Assembly (NCBI RefSeq): GCF_010389155.1
Contig: NC_057765.1
Location: 41,063,559 to 41,127,558, forward strand
From: Erigeron canadensis
Taxonomy: Eukaryota; Streptophyta; Magnoliopsida; Asterales; Asteraceae
Direction of reading: 5' to 3'
Length of the DNA stretch: 64,000 bases
Shown here: positions 34,037-46,730 of the stretch, one piece after another
Layout of the letters: every line of letters starts with the position of its first letter
How positions within the stretch are numbered: the first letter of the stretch is position 1
Notes under the pieces: model-generated
What the model saw: the letters and a program-made list of their open reading frames with translations, nothing else
What the model was told of the DNA's origin: nothing
Database searches by the model: none
Program-made: the position numbers and the translations under genes

Positions 34037-35307
34037 TCTATATATTAATTAAATAATTATATATTAATGGAGGTTGAAACAGTAAACAAAGATGAATAGT
34101 AACCGCCTATGTGGCGACTTAGTATTCGTCCACCACATATTTTCAATTACTAATCAGATTTTGTTATATCGTATTTCGTTTGGGTTTTCAATTACGGGTT
34201 CTATATATTAATGAAGGTTGAAACATGAACAATAAACAAGGATGAATAGTAACCGCCTATGTGGCGAGTTATTATTCGTCCATCACACATCCTGAACTAC
34301 TAATCAGATTTTGTCATATCGCATTTCGGTTGGGTTTTCAATCACGGGTTACCTATTGGGTTTTTTTCATGCTTTTTTCCTTTTGAGTTTCCAATCAATA
34401 TGTTACAACTTTTTCCTTTTCGCATGCAAGTTTCATTTTATTTAGCTTTTAAACTTTCATCTTTCTAACTTTTCCCACGAAAGTTTCATTTGTTTTACTT
34501 TCTATCACATAAATTTACTAAAGTTCCTCCATTTTACTTTTTGTCACATCACTTTCGTTTTATTTACTTTTTTCAAGAAAGTTTTCTTTTATTTACTTTT
34601 TATACTTTTATCACGAAAGTTTTATTATCATACTTTTCACATAACCTTTTTTTTTATTATTATTTTTACTTTTGTCAATTACAAGAAACTTTTAACCTTT
34701 TTACTTTTTGTCAAAAAACTTTATTTCTTTTACTTTTGGCACGAAAAATTTGGTTTAGTTCGTTTTTAAACTTTCATTTTTTTAACTTTTGACACGAAAA
34801 TTTTATTCTTTTTACTTTTGATCACATAAATTTACTTAAGTTTTCGTCCTTTTACCTTTGCCACATCACTTTCGCTTCTTTTACTTTTCGCACAAAAGTT
34901 TTGTTTTATTTACTTTCTATACTTTTATTTTTCTTATTTTTGCCACGAAAGTTTCATTATCTTACTTTTCACCATATAAATTTTGTTTTTTAAAACAACA
35001 AGTTTTTTCCATTCCTGGCACGAAACTTTTAACCTTTTTACTTTTTGTCGTATAACTTTAATTCTTTTACTTTTGGCACGAAAGTTTTATTTTCTTTACT
35101 TTTAAAATTTTCATTTTTCTAACTTTTGTCACCAAAGTTTTAGTCTCTTTACTTTTTATCACACAAACTCCTTAATTACCATGAGTTTTTTTTTTCCAGG
35201 ACAACGCCCAAAGACTATGGGATGACCAGTGTTTTCTTTGTTTTTTTTTGCTTTTATCATGTTTTACGATCATTGCAGTCCGCAACGCGGACGTTGAATT
35301 ATACTAG
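34037..35307 (+). mobile_element. Helitron-like element
   Basis: The proposed 5' end is A|TCTATATATTAAT. The 3' end has a perfect hairpin CAACG-CGGA-CGTTG (35283-35296), then AATTATA and CTAG|T (35304-35307). TC at the start, a short GC hairpin near the end, CTAG and insertion between A and T are Helitron hallmarks. The hairpin-to-end distance (7 nt) is slightly short. There is no Rep/helicase, so it is non-autonomous. The 5' part is duplicated in tandem (about 34060-34200 and 34200-34345, sharing GAATAGTAACCGCCTATGTG). Confidence 0.6.
34380..35190 (+). repeat. Degenerate T-rich tandem array inside the Helitron-like element
   Basis: A short unit of the form CACGAAAGTTTTATT-TTTTTACTTTT repeats throughout. 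It also forms a longer period of about 330 bp: TCACATAAATTTACT recurs near 34506 and 34835, and TTTTACTTTTGGCACGAAA near 34730 and 35063. The frames 34490-34792 and 34858-35055 are by-products of this array and not proteins. Confidence 0.65.
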
Positions 35308-35961
35308 TTTTACATACGTTACACTTCTCAAGGACTTTGTCAATATTGTCAATATATATAAGCCCTTCGGCCAAGAACGATAATCCCAAATCATGCAAGT
35401 TATCATATGTTACACTTATCATATATTCGTTGCCTTAAACGTTACAACTTTACGGTTATGTCATATAGACATTCATCATGCAACTATGCAAGTTACCATT
35501 TAGTTTTGACATCCATAAGATATTAAGATGTAACTCTAGATCTTAATAAACTACTAAAGTCTAAAGCCATAACTATTCTTAAAGATTCTATTCTAGAAAT
35601 AAGAGAAAAATTTTCATTATACTCTATCCTTTAGTGTAATTATTACAAACATTCGAACTTTGTTTATAGGATATAAATATATACGAGTATAATTTATAAA
35701 CGATTATATAATGGACCAAAAAGATAGAAGTACAGACAACCAGTCCAAGATTAAAACAATCTCACAATTCAAACCAACCATTTTACTAGAGACCGACATG
35801 ATGATCGAGCCTGATGTTTTTACTCACTTCCTAATACATAAAATGCATTTTATTGTTGCAAGAATTTGAATTTAGAATACACCCCTAGTGCTTAGATTTC
35901 CTTCAAGGTAATCACACAGCTTCAGGTTGAAGAAACGTGACTTTGATAAATATTTTTTCAT
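35308..35961. other. Spacer, 3' side of the V-ATPase gene
   Basis: AT-rich, with nothing recognisable apart from the presumed 3' untranslated region of the neighbouring minus-strand gene. Confidence 0.3.
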
Positions 35962-38900
35962 TCAACGCCTATCACCGGCAACAGATTCAGTATTGAAGAG
36001 GTACTTGACACGCGATAGCACAGAATCATGTGCAGGATCATAAGGGTGGTCCTTTGAAGGAATCTCCAAAATTGCTGGGACTGGTTTATTGTAGCTATCG
36101 ACTAAGAACCTTATCATATTTGCAACCTGTGAAGGACATCATTAACTTCTTGTGATAGAAAAATTAAAATGAAGAGCAAACAGCTTTTCACACTACATCG
36201 TTATTGTAAAAATGAGGTGACTAATCCAGCTTTTTGTGATTTTTTTAAAAGCAAGGTCGGCTCCACTCTATATTACTATAACCTAGGAATGAGCATATGA
36301 CGCGAAAACCTGAGACTTGGCCCGCCCGAACCCGACCGATAGGGTAATGGGCCGGGTCACTGGGTCGCTTTTGTTGCACTATGGGGTTTCAGGTCGGGCC
36401 GGGTTTTGGCACATGATGAACAAATATCCTTAAACCCGAGAAGCGAACGCGAACCGAACGGCCCGGCCCAATAGGGTAACGGTCCGGGTCACGGGTTTAA
36501 TTTTGTTGCACTGCCAGGTTTCGGGTTTGCACGGTCGATCCAGGTTTTGACCCATGCTCATGCCTACTATAACCATTTTTTGATTTAACATGAACATTTT
36601 TTTTAATAATGCTAGTGTGAACAATTTTAACTACCTATTACATGAACTGCTCAAAATGACAAAAAGTGTCTCATAACTCCCGATAATAAGGTGCTTGTTA
36701 GGGATTTGTAAACCACTCATCAGTTCTACGCATTGCTCAGGTAAAACTTGCATATGAACCTGGAAACTTGTTTTCACTTTTCTACTTAATAATCATAATA
36801 TTAATTAAGCCTATCATAATGCGGTAGTGATATTGATATATTAGTACTGTAATAGAATAAATACTTACATATTGACTAATCAAGACTATCGCTACATCGT
36901 CTCTTGTAGTGAATTCTTTGAAAGAGTCCTCAATTTGCTTCACGGTTGTTTCTGAAAAAAAATATAAAGAATGTTACGAAGCAGCAAAAGAAACTTGAGC
37001 AATTATTGTGGAAAAATGCAAGTAAGAAAATACGTGATTCCTGCATTCTTCAATATTACCAAATATCAGCTTACCATTAGCAAAAAGCCTACTTTTATCA
37101 TACCTCATGATGATCTTTTCACAACAATATTTATTGCAAACTCGAAGTGATACTAAAAAGAACCGTGTTGTTTACCAAATTTAGAAACAGTGCAAGAAAC
37201 TAATCAGTCTTGGCATTTTGTTTTATGCCTTCACATATATATGTTCACTGGAATGTCAGTGCTCATTAAGAAGCCATAGGTCAAGAACATATTGTGTCTA
37301 ATGACTCCCATATTTTTAATTGAAAAATCGATATACATGTTGGAATAAGGATAATAAAGTGTCCCGTGAAAATTGCAGCATCTAAACTTTTGGAAAAAAC
37401 TAAAATCACAATACCAATATCCCACCTCCAGCATACCAAAAGTTAATTGTTTGGGCCTAAAATGGTCATATATTTCGTAGTTAGCAAAAATGTTTAGATA
37501 CTTCATAAATGGCCAAACAATTAGTTAAAACTATTTGCCTGGTACAACATTGCCCCTTTTATAAAAGCAAGTATTAAAAGTGCTTCGATTAGTTTATATG
37601 GAATAAAAATAGTTTAGATTAGCAATTGTCATGATTACATATGGTTTTCTCCAAAAATCACACTATACTAACACCCAACCCCAAACTCAAAACCATTAAT
37701 TTATAGAACTTGATAGTAACTGATCAAATCAGAGGCCACTAGTATACCAGCTGGGGCTAAGTCTGAGAAAACTTATGATATATGTGTACAGTGTACTTCA
37801 AGCTACCCCTGAATTTCTAGTGAAATATAAGCATTGAACGATAAGTTTTCATGACTTATTCCATGGTTATAGCACAAGATTAGAAAGTATCGGCAATGAC
37901 TGCATAAATTTAAGTCGATTATCTACCGATGGTACTTTAAGCTTTTGGGGACTGCATTTTCGGACTAACACCTAATGTGAAGTGCTTGCTAATAAATATC
38001 TTATATTTTTTCTTGCTATAAGAAGCACACTATAGAAAACTAGATTGTCATCTAACTTTCTCACATGAGTAATTGATTATGCACAACAACAAAATTTCTA
38101 CACTTGCATGCATCAAGAAACTAGATGTGAAATTCAACAGGATGTTGATAAAAGAAATAATACTTGAATCCACAATCAGATAATTTGTCTTCCGCCTCAA
38201 GTCAACATTTCCAACTCCAGCAAGTAAAAATCCAGTTACAGTGTCCTACATCAGATACGAACTATTTTAAGAATATTGTATCATCAATCTCACAAAACAA
38301 GAACATGAAATTAATCATATAGCTGCAGAAAATCAAAACTTTAATCAAAATTTCATTTCCCAACTCTTAGTAATAGCTATTTGTTACATTGTTGGAGGAA
38401 AAGTTAAAAGAGAGGGCTGAACTTTCTACAACCACCTCATCTTAAGCATATAGAACAATTTCTCATTTTTTCACTTTACGTCCACCACCGCAGGCAGCGG
38501 TCCCCACCCAAGATCCAACCCATCATGCCAATAGCCCAACTATTAACACTGCAGGACTCGAATGCATTATGCAAGATATTTATTTGGTACAGAACATGAC
38601 TATTATGACACTGAATTAGTCCAAATGCATAGATACCACAATTTCTTGAATGGAAATGGCATTTTTTGTAAATTAAATTAAAAAAGGGGTGTCATTTATT
38701 AATTATTATGAAGGTACTATCCTACTAATCTAGTATGTTTCCAATAATTAAGACTATCGACGAGCCTAAACACAAGTTAAGAATACAAAGTCAATTCTAC
38801 ATCGACTTAAAACTAGAAGACTAAGTCATAAAACCGGTTGAAGTTTACGCTCATCCATTCCACTCGGCTCCTAATGAATGAAATGGATATGCTTTTTTCT

Positions 38901-39056
38901 TAAAACTAAGCACGGAACGCAACCAGACAAGCAGTACTAAAATGCCGCACGAAAAAACATACGTAAACGTCAGTTGTAAAACATTTGATTTACCTCATCG
39001 GCAATCATAGCGATAAGTGCAGAGTTGTTATTAGGGATTTGAGCTCGGTTAGCCAT
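35962..39056 (-). CDS. VHA-F: V-type proton ATPase subunit F
   Basis: Four coding exons (39056-38994, 38245-38164, 36951-36869, 36126-35962) give 130 residues, the usual length for this subunit. The whole protein is diagnostic: [20 protein letters not shown] at the N terminus, [35 protein letters not shown] in the middle and [19 protein letters not shown] near the end. Subunit F sits in the central stalk of the V1 sector and helps couple ATP hydrolysis to rotor turning. It thereby drives proton pumping into the vacuole and trans-Golgi compartments. A leader intron is likely: the donor ACAG|GTAAAC ends a 5' non-coding exon at 39467 and the acceptor is near 39077-39080. Intron 3 carries a hAT-type MITE. 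Confidence 0.95.
36284..36566. mobile_element. hAT-type MITE with exact 8-bp duplication in VHA-F intron 3
   Basis: CTATAACC occurs immediately on both sides (36276-36283 and 36567-36574). The ends TAGGAATGAGCAT... and ...ATGCTCATGCCTA are imperfect terminal inverted repeats. Inside are two related GC-rich halves (ATAGGGTAATGGGCCGGGTCAC and ATAGGGTAACGGTCCGGGTCAC) in otherwise AT-rich DNA. The 8-bp duplication points to the hAT superfamily. Confidence 0.8.
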
Positions 39057-39717
39057 TTGATTCACAAGATACACCGACTACTACAATGACAAAATACATA
39101 CAAACCGTTAGCTCGGCATATACATATAATAACCAAGATATATATAAGATCACACTCTACAAATTTCCATCTTCTTTTTATCACACTCTCACACATACTC
39201 TCCGATTTTTTCGATAAATTGATCCATCCAAAAATACTGCCTAGCAAAACTAACTTGAAAAAGTAAATAAACAAAAACTATTTTTATGATGAGAATTATA
39301 AAAATGAATTTAATTGATCTTCTTAGATGCATAACAAAAATTAGGGTTGAGATACATAGATATATAGATATTATTATTATAGATATAAATGATGAGAATA
39401 GAGATCGAGATAGATATTTAATTTCATTTATTTGAATTAGAAATCGAATTAGTAGCGACTGTTTACCTGTAGGCGATCGAGAAATAACGAGAGAGATGAC
39501 GATTGATTGATTGATTTCTATACAACTACAATCGCAGCAACAGATATGACGATGATGATGATATTGATGATATAATTATAAAATAATACTAGTATTTTAT
39601 TATCTACTTATTTAATATTTATATTTATATTTTTTAAATTTGTTATGTAAATTTGAGATGAGATCGACAGAATCAAAAAAAAAAATTTTTAAAAGGGATC
39701 ATTTCGTATAGGGATGT

Positions 39718-39880
39718 AGCTTACGTTATTTTAACCGAGTCCATACTAGAGAGCCCTATCACCCTTTATACCTAGTAGGTGGAGAAACTCGCAACAGGGA
39801 TTTAGCTCTTCTTTTTTTTCAGGACTTAAACCTGCTTCATTATAATACTGTGATAAATTGTTGGATAATGATACATATAC
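39718..39880 (-). repeat. Dispersed repeat, copy 1 (possible SINE body)
   Basis: It shares TACGTTATTTTAA, GGGAGTTC/GAGAGCCC, TCACCCT..ATACCTAG(T/C)AGG and AAACTC words in order with 45440-45560. A tRNA-like head could lie on the minus strand in the second copy. Confidence 0.5.
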
Positions 39881-39949
39881 CTAATTTATATGTCTAAAGT
39901 TATGTCTACTTTCATTATATTTACTTTTGATCTTGCCACATGATTTGAT

Positions 39950-40123
39950 TTTTTTTTTTTATGAACGACATTCTATTCTACTCATACTCCTAAATTACAT
40001 GTATGTCTGGAAACCAGGACACTCGAAAAATCCCTATTAAGCCACCTCACAAATGTGGCAAGTGAGACTCGAACTCAAGTGGCTTCTCACAAGGTCAAAG
40101 ACCTTACCAATGGACCACAATCA
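39950..40123 (-). mobile_element. tRNA-derived SINE with A-tail
   Basis: On the minus strand the head starts ATTGTGGTCCATTGGTAAGG (A box TGGTCCATTGG) and has the B box GAGTTCGAGTC about 40 bases on. It ends after about 175 bp in a run of eleven or more A residues (the T run at 39950-39961). The sequence does not fold as a tRNA gene. I saw no clear target-site duplication. Confidence 0.65.
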
Positions 40124-41827
40124 TTAGGCATACAAATTAGTTTCGTTATTCTTTTCCCAAACTGTTTCTTTCAATATATAATGTATGTTTGAAAGATGAC
40201 GACTACAACGTGACCCAATTTTTGTGAGCAGGATATGATATGAAAGTGTGAGATATAAACAATTTTGTTTTTACCCAGAGGTGAAAAACTGTTTCCGTAA
40301 AGAACTTCGGCCAAATGAGACAAAAGTAAAATAGTGTTGGGAGTTTAGTAATGATACATGTATGCTGAGTATGACTTATTTTTTAAATTCTACTATTCAT
40401 GTCTAGCAATTCGTCCCCTACAAAACCGGGCCCCACCATATTTACCCCTTACACAATAGTGGGGTGCAATTCGAGTCTCTCGGCCTGCAAGCATGAGGTT
40501 TTATTCCGTTGTGATGGTATTTTGTGGAAGGGTTTCAATGGGATACGGATTGTACGGCCTGTGCATATCGGAACCATGGCGGTTAGATCGGGGTGTTCCC
40601 TCCAATTTACAACTTTTTTTACACAAGTAAATGACATTTTTTTAAGGGATTTGCTAACTAGTGCCCCTAATGCACTAGTTAAAAAGCATTTGATGAAGTC
40701 TTTATTAAAGTCTAACTTTCCTAAAATATAAAAATATGTATTAATTATTCATTTAAAAATAAAAATTGTTAGGTTGAATTAATACACATTAAATATATTT
40801 TTTGATTAATAAGGAAATAACAAGTTCATTAAATGTTTCTTAACTAGTTAGCAAAAATTTTTTTTAATATCATATTTCTTTTGTAGGTGGTGTTTTTAAG
40901 AGTGGTTACGTTTTTATTAACCTTTTGCTTTAAACAAGCAATGTATTAAGTATCTAGACTAGATCATAAACGGTATCATTTATTCTTTTTCCTTTCTACA
41001 ATCAATTACAGTAATGCGTTTCATTTGTAGCGGTATCCTCGGATTGAAGAGATTGAATTCCTCCAAGAAACGCAGGGAACAAAAATATGACTTCTTAGTT
41101 CTTACTTCTTACCAACTGAAGGGTTGTGAGGCTAAACCAGATTCGAAGAGTAAATTTATATGTGCATATGGAAGAGCCGACTGTTCAAACTTCAAACATA
41201 ATGCATTGGTGTTGGACTGTTGGCCAAGAAAAATGCACCTACGATCAAACATTTTAGTCATGGAAAATTTAGACTTTCTTTTAGATGTTGCAATCACATA
41301 TATGTACATAAAGTTTGAGACTCGATATACATGGTAATAGAGTCCTAAATCAAGATCATAGAAAGCATATCGTGAGTAGCTAGTGTGAATAGAGAGTAGC
41401 TGCGCTTATGAATTCCAAACTTGATATTTATAAACAATGTCCTGATCTTGGAGTCAGGACATATCTACAAATCAAACTTTGCTAACATACTCATATATCA
41501 TCATAATGCTCATATATTTTTTGACAAACATAAAACTTGATGAGCCTTTCGCAGATATTTCATAGAAAATGCTCATATATTTTGACAAACATAAAACTTG
41601 ATGAGCCTTTTGCAGAATTAAATAGTATTATGGTGTGCAATAAAAGACATAATTTAGCAGTATATAACTAGGAAAACTGAAAAGAAACATAAGGAGGCAT
41701 GATCATTAGGTACGAAAAATAAAAAGGTCAAATATTCAGATGAAACACAATTAACTTTATCTTCTTTCGAATTCTATTAAAAGAAAAATACAGCAAATGG
41801 AAGAAAGCATAGTGTGCATGATATATT
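40124..41827. other. Intergenic between VHA-F and PEX19
   Basis: Frames at 40399-40731 and 41014-41337 lack recognisable domains. The first lies in a segment whose end words (CTAACTAGTGC, GCACTAGTTA) form a small palindrome, suggesting transposon debris. A 63-bp tandem duplication lies at 41508-41617 (GACAAACATAAAACTTGATG in both copies). Confidence 0.3.
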
Positions 41828-44800
41828 TCACATTATACAACAGTTCTGTTGAGCATCGGCCATCATTTCAGGTGATCTGCAAGGCAAAAAACATACATTA
41901 AATCATTGGATTAGTATTTATCAATTAAAGAAGTACCATCGACTTCAGATCAGATGTTCAACATGATAAATTTTGAATTCTAAACTGATATGTCGCATTT
42001 GTTAGCGTATTGATAGTTAACACCATTGTTATTCCAACTGTATCGACAGTTGCATCTCTGTTATAGTTTTCAAACATTTCTGGAAGTCGTTTTCAGAAGT
42101 CGCTAGAAGTGTATTCAAATGCTTTCTGAAAAAATTAAATTACTATCTAGTATATAGTTTGCAATCATATTTATTACATGAATAATTTTTAAAACTTGGA
42201 AAGCGGACAAAACACTGGGGATCATATAGTGTGCACCACCATCATTTTTGTGAGGCAGTGTCAATGTTCAATAGATGTAGTATCAGATTAAAATATAAAA
42301 ACTAATCTCAATTTAAACTGTTAGTATAGCATAAATCCATACTATTATAAACAATCAACAAACTCAACCGAAGGTAATAAACGAAGGAGAAACACTCACA
42401 ATTGACCAAGAGCCGATATATCAAAATCAGGAGCGAGCTCTTTCACTATATCATTCGGGGGTTGACCACATTCTTGCATCTTTTGCATGAGCTCAATAAT
42501 CTTGTTAAAATTACCAGGCTCATTGTCATAAACTACATTTAAATCCTTTATGAGCTCATGCTGATGAAAGTACCGATTGTACTCTTCTTGGCTTAGTTTA
42601 GATTTATTGTCTTCTAACCATTTCGGGTATCGTTCTCCAATTTCTTTCATGGGTTCATGAAGAACTTCTTTAGACAATAGCTGCTGCATCATAGTCTCTA
42701 CTATAGACTCCATATCCTACCAAAAGGAAAGAAACCAATATCAGGTTATACTGGCAAAACTTTCTATAGATAACCTCATGAGAAATGATGTCTTTTGCAA
42801 CAAACAAACAATATTAGGGTCATTTTCAGTCTGAGTAGCTGATTGGCGAGAATATGAAGATTGAAGACAGACAATGTAAAAATGTGAGATAATAGTTGAA
42901 TCACAGATGCATTATCCTAATCGAATCAGATAACGTCATCAAAAGTACCTGAGATTGAGCCAGTTCCTCAAACTGCTTGACCAAATCCTCCATCATTTTG
43001 TCGTCACCCAATCCATCAACACCACCTGGTTTCAAACCCGCAATAGATTCCAAACCTTTAACAGTCTCCCTAGTCTGCTCTCTCAATTTATTCAGAGTCT
43101 CTGAAGCATGTGAATCTTTTGGTGCCACCTTTTGCTTTCCTTTGTTCTTACTTTTCAAATCAGGCAAACCTGACCCTAACCCCAATCCCAATCCTTGACC
43201 TCCAATGCTCAATGAAGAAGCCTCAGCTTTGTTCTCTCCACCATCCCTGCTTTGACAAATACAAACCTTTTACTATTTTCAGCTCAACTCAAATTGAGAG
43301 CTTTAAAAACATGTATATGGATTTACAATTTACTATAGTCTACTGTAATACTGTATGGTAAAGGTGACAAAATGGCAGGTCACACAGGATTGGTAATGGG
43401 TCAAAAATGAATAATTTTGTATGAGTCGAAACTCGAAATGGGATGGTCGGGTATTGGTCAAGAAATAATTGAAGTGTTAAGTATGATTACAGAACTTGCA
43501 TTACTTCAAATATAACCTATATCTATAGAACAGAACTAATCAGGGGTCATAATGCACTATCGATACACTTAGGGTGACTTTCGACCTATGCGACCCATTT
43601 CCTTCACCCACTACAAATAAAACATAACCGAAATCAGTTCTTTCATAAGTAAATTGGTTGAAATTTGCACATCTATATTATACGGCCTAGTTTGGTAAAA
43701 AGTATATGATACAACTTGACCTTTGAGATCAAACAGATAAACTTTTAACTTTAGAACTGACATAAGATCTCTAAGTTCCATTAAAATATACAAATTTCTC
43801 CATTCTCCATAACTCATTTTCTGAATTTCATCTTCATTTCTCCTCACACCGAGTAATTAATGTTCATAGTCACAATTCATCTTTTCTAAAACCACATGAC
43901 ATACAAACCTTACTCCACTCATTAGTCATTACACTATAACCTTATTTTTGTGATACAAGACACATCATATGATTATATCAAACTTTATACTCTCTACATC
44001 ACGGTAACAATTCTATAATACAGTGTAATTATATACCAAACATCTTTTCACACCATCATAAAGTATAAAATACTATCCCTGATCGTTCTTACAAAAAAGG
44101 AACAAAACATTTCTTAAAAACAAGTAAACTTAGACAAAGCATGTCAAGTATCACGCCTACTTCTTGTAGCTATATCCCGCAACTTGTCCCAAAATTACGT
44201 CTCCAATTGCTAGTTCGCAACACATATCCATTTAAATACATAAATTAACAATCTATCTTACAAATACATATATCATCAATAACTTACCACCACTAACCAT
44301 CAAACCCCATAGACTTATATACAAATCTTGCCGATAAATTAAAGATAAGATTTAAAATAAAATAAAAAAGACAAAAACTTGAGTAACAAGTAACCAAGAA
44401 TTATCCCATCTATATGTAGAAGTTAAAAAGCACTTATCTTTGACCACAAAAAGTCAACATATTTAATTTCTGAATAACCCGGGTCATAATAAAGTAATAA
44501 AAACAATATATTATGAGTGTGTGTGTGTGACTCAAACGGATGAGGCGTTTCCTATTAAGATTACGGGATAGCGAGTCTTTTTGACTCAGTGTACTTGATC
44601 TAACTAGTTTATTAGCGGCTATTTTGAACCCTTCTCCTGACCACCTCCAAACTCCAATATGCTACCTAGTGGCGGTTTGTTTGAGTATGTGTGACTATAT
44701 ATATAAATATATAATGAATACTTATTGCCTAAAAGATAAACAATGATGTAAAAAGATTAGAATTACAAACCTTTGAGAAGATAAAGAAGCAAGATTTAAG

Positions 44801-44951
44801 GTCTGAAAATCATCCAAAGCACCTAATTCAGATAAATAGTAGTGAATATATAATATAACTTTATGGAATTATATAGGGCAACAAAATAAATAGTGAGAAA
44901 GAACTTACTGTCAAGAAGTTGGTCTAAATCATCTGGATGTTGTTCAGCCAT
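41828..44951 (-). CDS. PEX19: Peroxisome biogenesis factor PEX19
   Basis: Five exons (44951-44909, 44822-44771, 43246-42949, 42716-42400, 41876-41828) encode 252 residues, matching plant PEX19. The acidic N terminus, [14 protein letters not shown], is the PEX3-docking part. A Gly-rich linker follows ([12 protein letters not shown]). The C-terminal cargo-binding domain ([44 protein letters not shown]) recognises peroxisomal membrane-protein signals. The protein ends CCIM, a CaaX box for farnesylation. PEX19 is the cytosolic chaperone and receptor that delivers membrane proteins to PEX3. The final 49-nt exon supplies only [15 protein letters not shown]. If intron 4 is not removed, CAATTG runs straight into TGA and the CaaX box is lost. 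Confidence 0.95.
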
Positions 44952-45392
44952 GTTTCTTTTTTATATTTAAGAAAAAGAAAACAAGTTGTAATTGTGTGTT
45001 GTGTGTGTCGTTAGATTTGATAGGAGAGGTTTTGATTTTATAGGGAAAGGAAGGGCGAATGATGACGTATTCTGGTCAGGACGGATTTTGATAACATTAG
45101 TGTAGTAACTTTTACATTTTACTATGATACGAATATTATATATATTATATGTAACTAACTCGTTAAATTGAACGATTAATGTAAAAGTGTATATGTGGCA
45201 CATCATATGAGCTGCCACGTAGAAGTTTTTGATTGATCAACGTAAAAATTTTACATTAATCGTTCAATTTTAACGGGTTGGTTACATACAATAAACCAAA
45301 TGAAAGTTACATTCACACAATAAAAAAAGTGTAAAAGTTATTTACACCCCCACATACTTGACCCTTTTTTATAAGCTGTTGATCATCTCCTT

Positions 45393-45456
45393 GTAACAAA
45401 TATCTACCCTACGTTATTTTAATCGTAACAAATATCTACCTTACGTTATTTTAATC
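45393..45456. repeat. Two-copy tandem repeat, period 32 bp
   Basis: GTAACAAATATCTACCCTAC and its continuation to TTTTAATC occurs twice, at 45393 and 45425, with one mismatch. Confidence 0.85.
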
Positions 45457-45695
45457 GGATCGGCGCTAGGGAGTTCTTTCACCCTCAATACCTAGCAGGA
45501 AGGTAAACTCTCAACTAAACCGTTCGTAGGCACGACATTTAATTAAATAAACCCTGCCTTCTCTGTAGGATTCAAAAATGTTTCACTTAAGGACTTTATT
45601 GAGAAATTCCTTCAAATGTCATTCCCATATCTCAAACTCAAAACCTACAACATGTAAAACCGGTGTTCAATCATTGAGCTATAATTGGAAATACG
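45440..45695 (-). repeat. Dispersed repeat, copy 2 (possible SINE)
   Basis: 45440-45560 matches 39718-39830 in word order. On the minus strand, 45695-45640 reads TAGCTCAATGATTGAAC (A-box-like) and GGTTTTGAGTTTGAG (B-box-like), so the unit may be a minus-strand SINE. Confidence 0.45.
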
Positions 45696-46730
45696 ATCAG
45701 TGTCTAAGGGGGTGTTTGGGCATGTGTTTTAATAATAGATTATGCGTTTTTCATAATCAAAATCATATAATCGGCAATGTCAAAACATGTTTCAAAAATA
45801 TTGTGTTTGGATTTGATTATGGTACTAAATCTTAAATAAATCAAAATAATTAGAATTTTTTTGTGTGTTTGAAATAAATAATTTGGAGACTAATCAAGTC
45901 AAATGACTAAAAAAGACACCTTATATTAATGTTACCGAACCAAAGAGGCATTCTGGCGGGCGCGTGCGTGTAGGAAGACTCATATTGATTTTAATATGTA
46001 ATAATTCATTTTACATCACTTATATTACTTATATCAATAAAAAAAAAAATAATTGCAAATATTTTTCTTTTTAATAGTATAACCTCACATATGCAATTAT
46101 TTATGTCACATGTAGGTTTCAAAAAGTAATACAACTTGGTGAACCTTTATAGATAACCTAAATCTTCCATAATGAAGTCTATTTTATGCATGAGGAATAA
46201 GTCGATACTATTAGAATCAAAATACCTAATTTTGCCCTTATCAGGCTTATGGGTGAAAAAGCATCTATGGTAAACCTTCATCTTATCAGGCTTATGGGTG
46301 AAAAAGCCTCCATGGTAAACCTTCATCGAGAACAACCCAAATATGATTAAGATGTGATTCGAACTCGTAATTTCAAAACATGATTAGGATAAGATTCAAA
46401 CCTGATGTCTTTTTGTCACTTAACCATTTGATAACCCAACAATTCATTATTCTTTTTGAATAAGAATTTCTATACTACTTCTACTTTAATCTATATAAAA
46501 ACCATTATCAAAGTTTGAAATTGGGTCTTTTTCTCAAGAAATAAAAGTTTTTGTCAAATGTTCTACCCGACTAGACAACCAAAACTCCAAAAGGTCAAAA
46601 CATGTAAACAAATAATTGCATTAGGAACTTAAAAATACCGAGTAGAAAACTAGAAACCATCCAATCCAATCGATTGTTTGGCAAAAAGCCACAAAAGCAA
46701 GTAAGAAAGATAGACTCAGCTCACTAATCA
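45696..46730. other. Intergenic between PEX19 and asparaginyl-tRNA synthetase
   Basis: A 45-bp tandem duplication lies at 46238-46327 (TTATCAGGCTTATGGGTGAA in both copies). The last hundred bases are the probable leader of the synthetase gene. Nothing else is recognised. Confidence 0.4.

Noticed and set aside
34490..35055. Frames rich in Phe, Leu, Ser and Tyr
   Set aside because: They are translations of the T-rich tandem array in the Helitron-like element.
40399..40731. 110-codon frame between VHA-F and PEX19
   Set aside because: No domain; it lies in sequence with small palindromes typical of transposon remnants.
41014..41337. 107-codon frame upstream of the PEX19 3' end
   Set aside because: No recognisable motif, an antisense frame overlaps it, and there is no splice support.
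43375..43615. Possible MITE in PEX19 intron 2
   Set aside because: The end words (GGTGACAAAATGG and GGTGAAGGAAATGG on the opposite strand) are suggestive, but the inverted repeat is too weak and no target duplication is visible.
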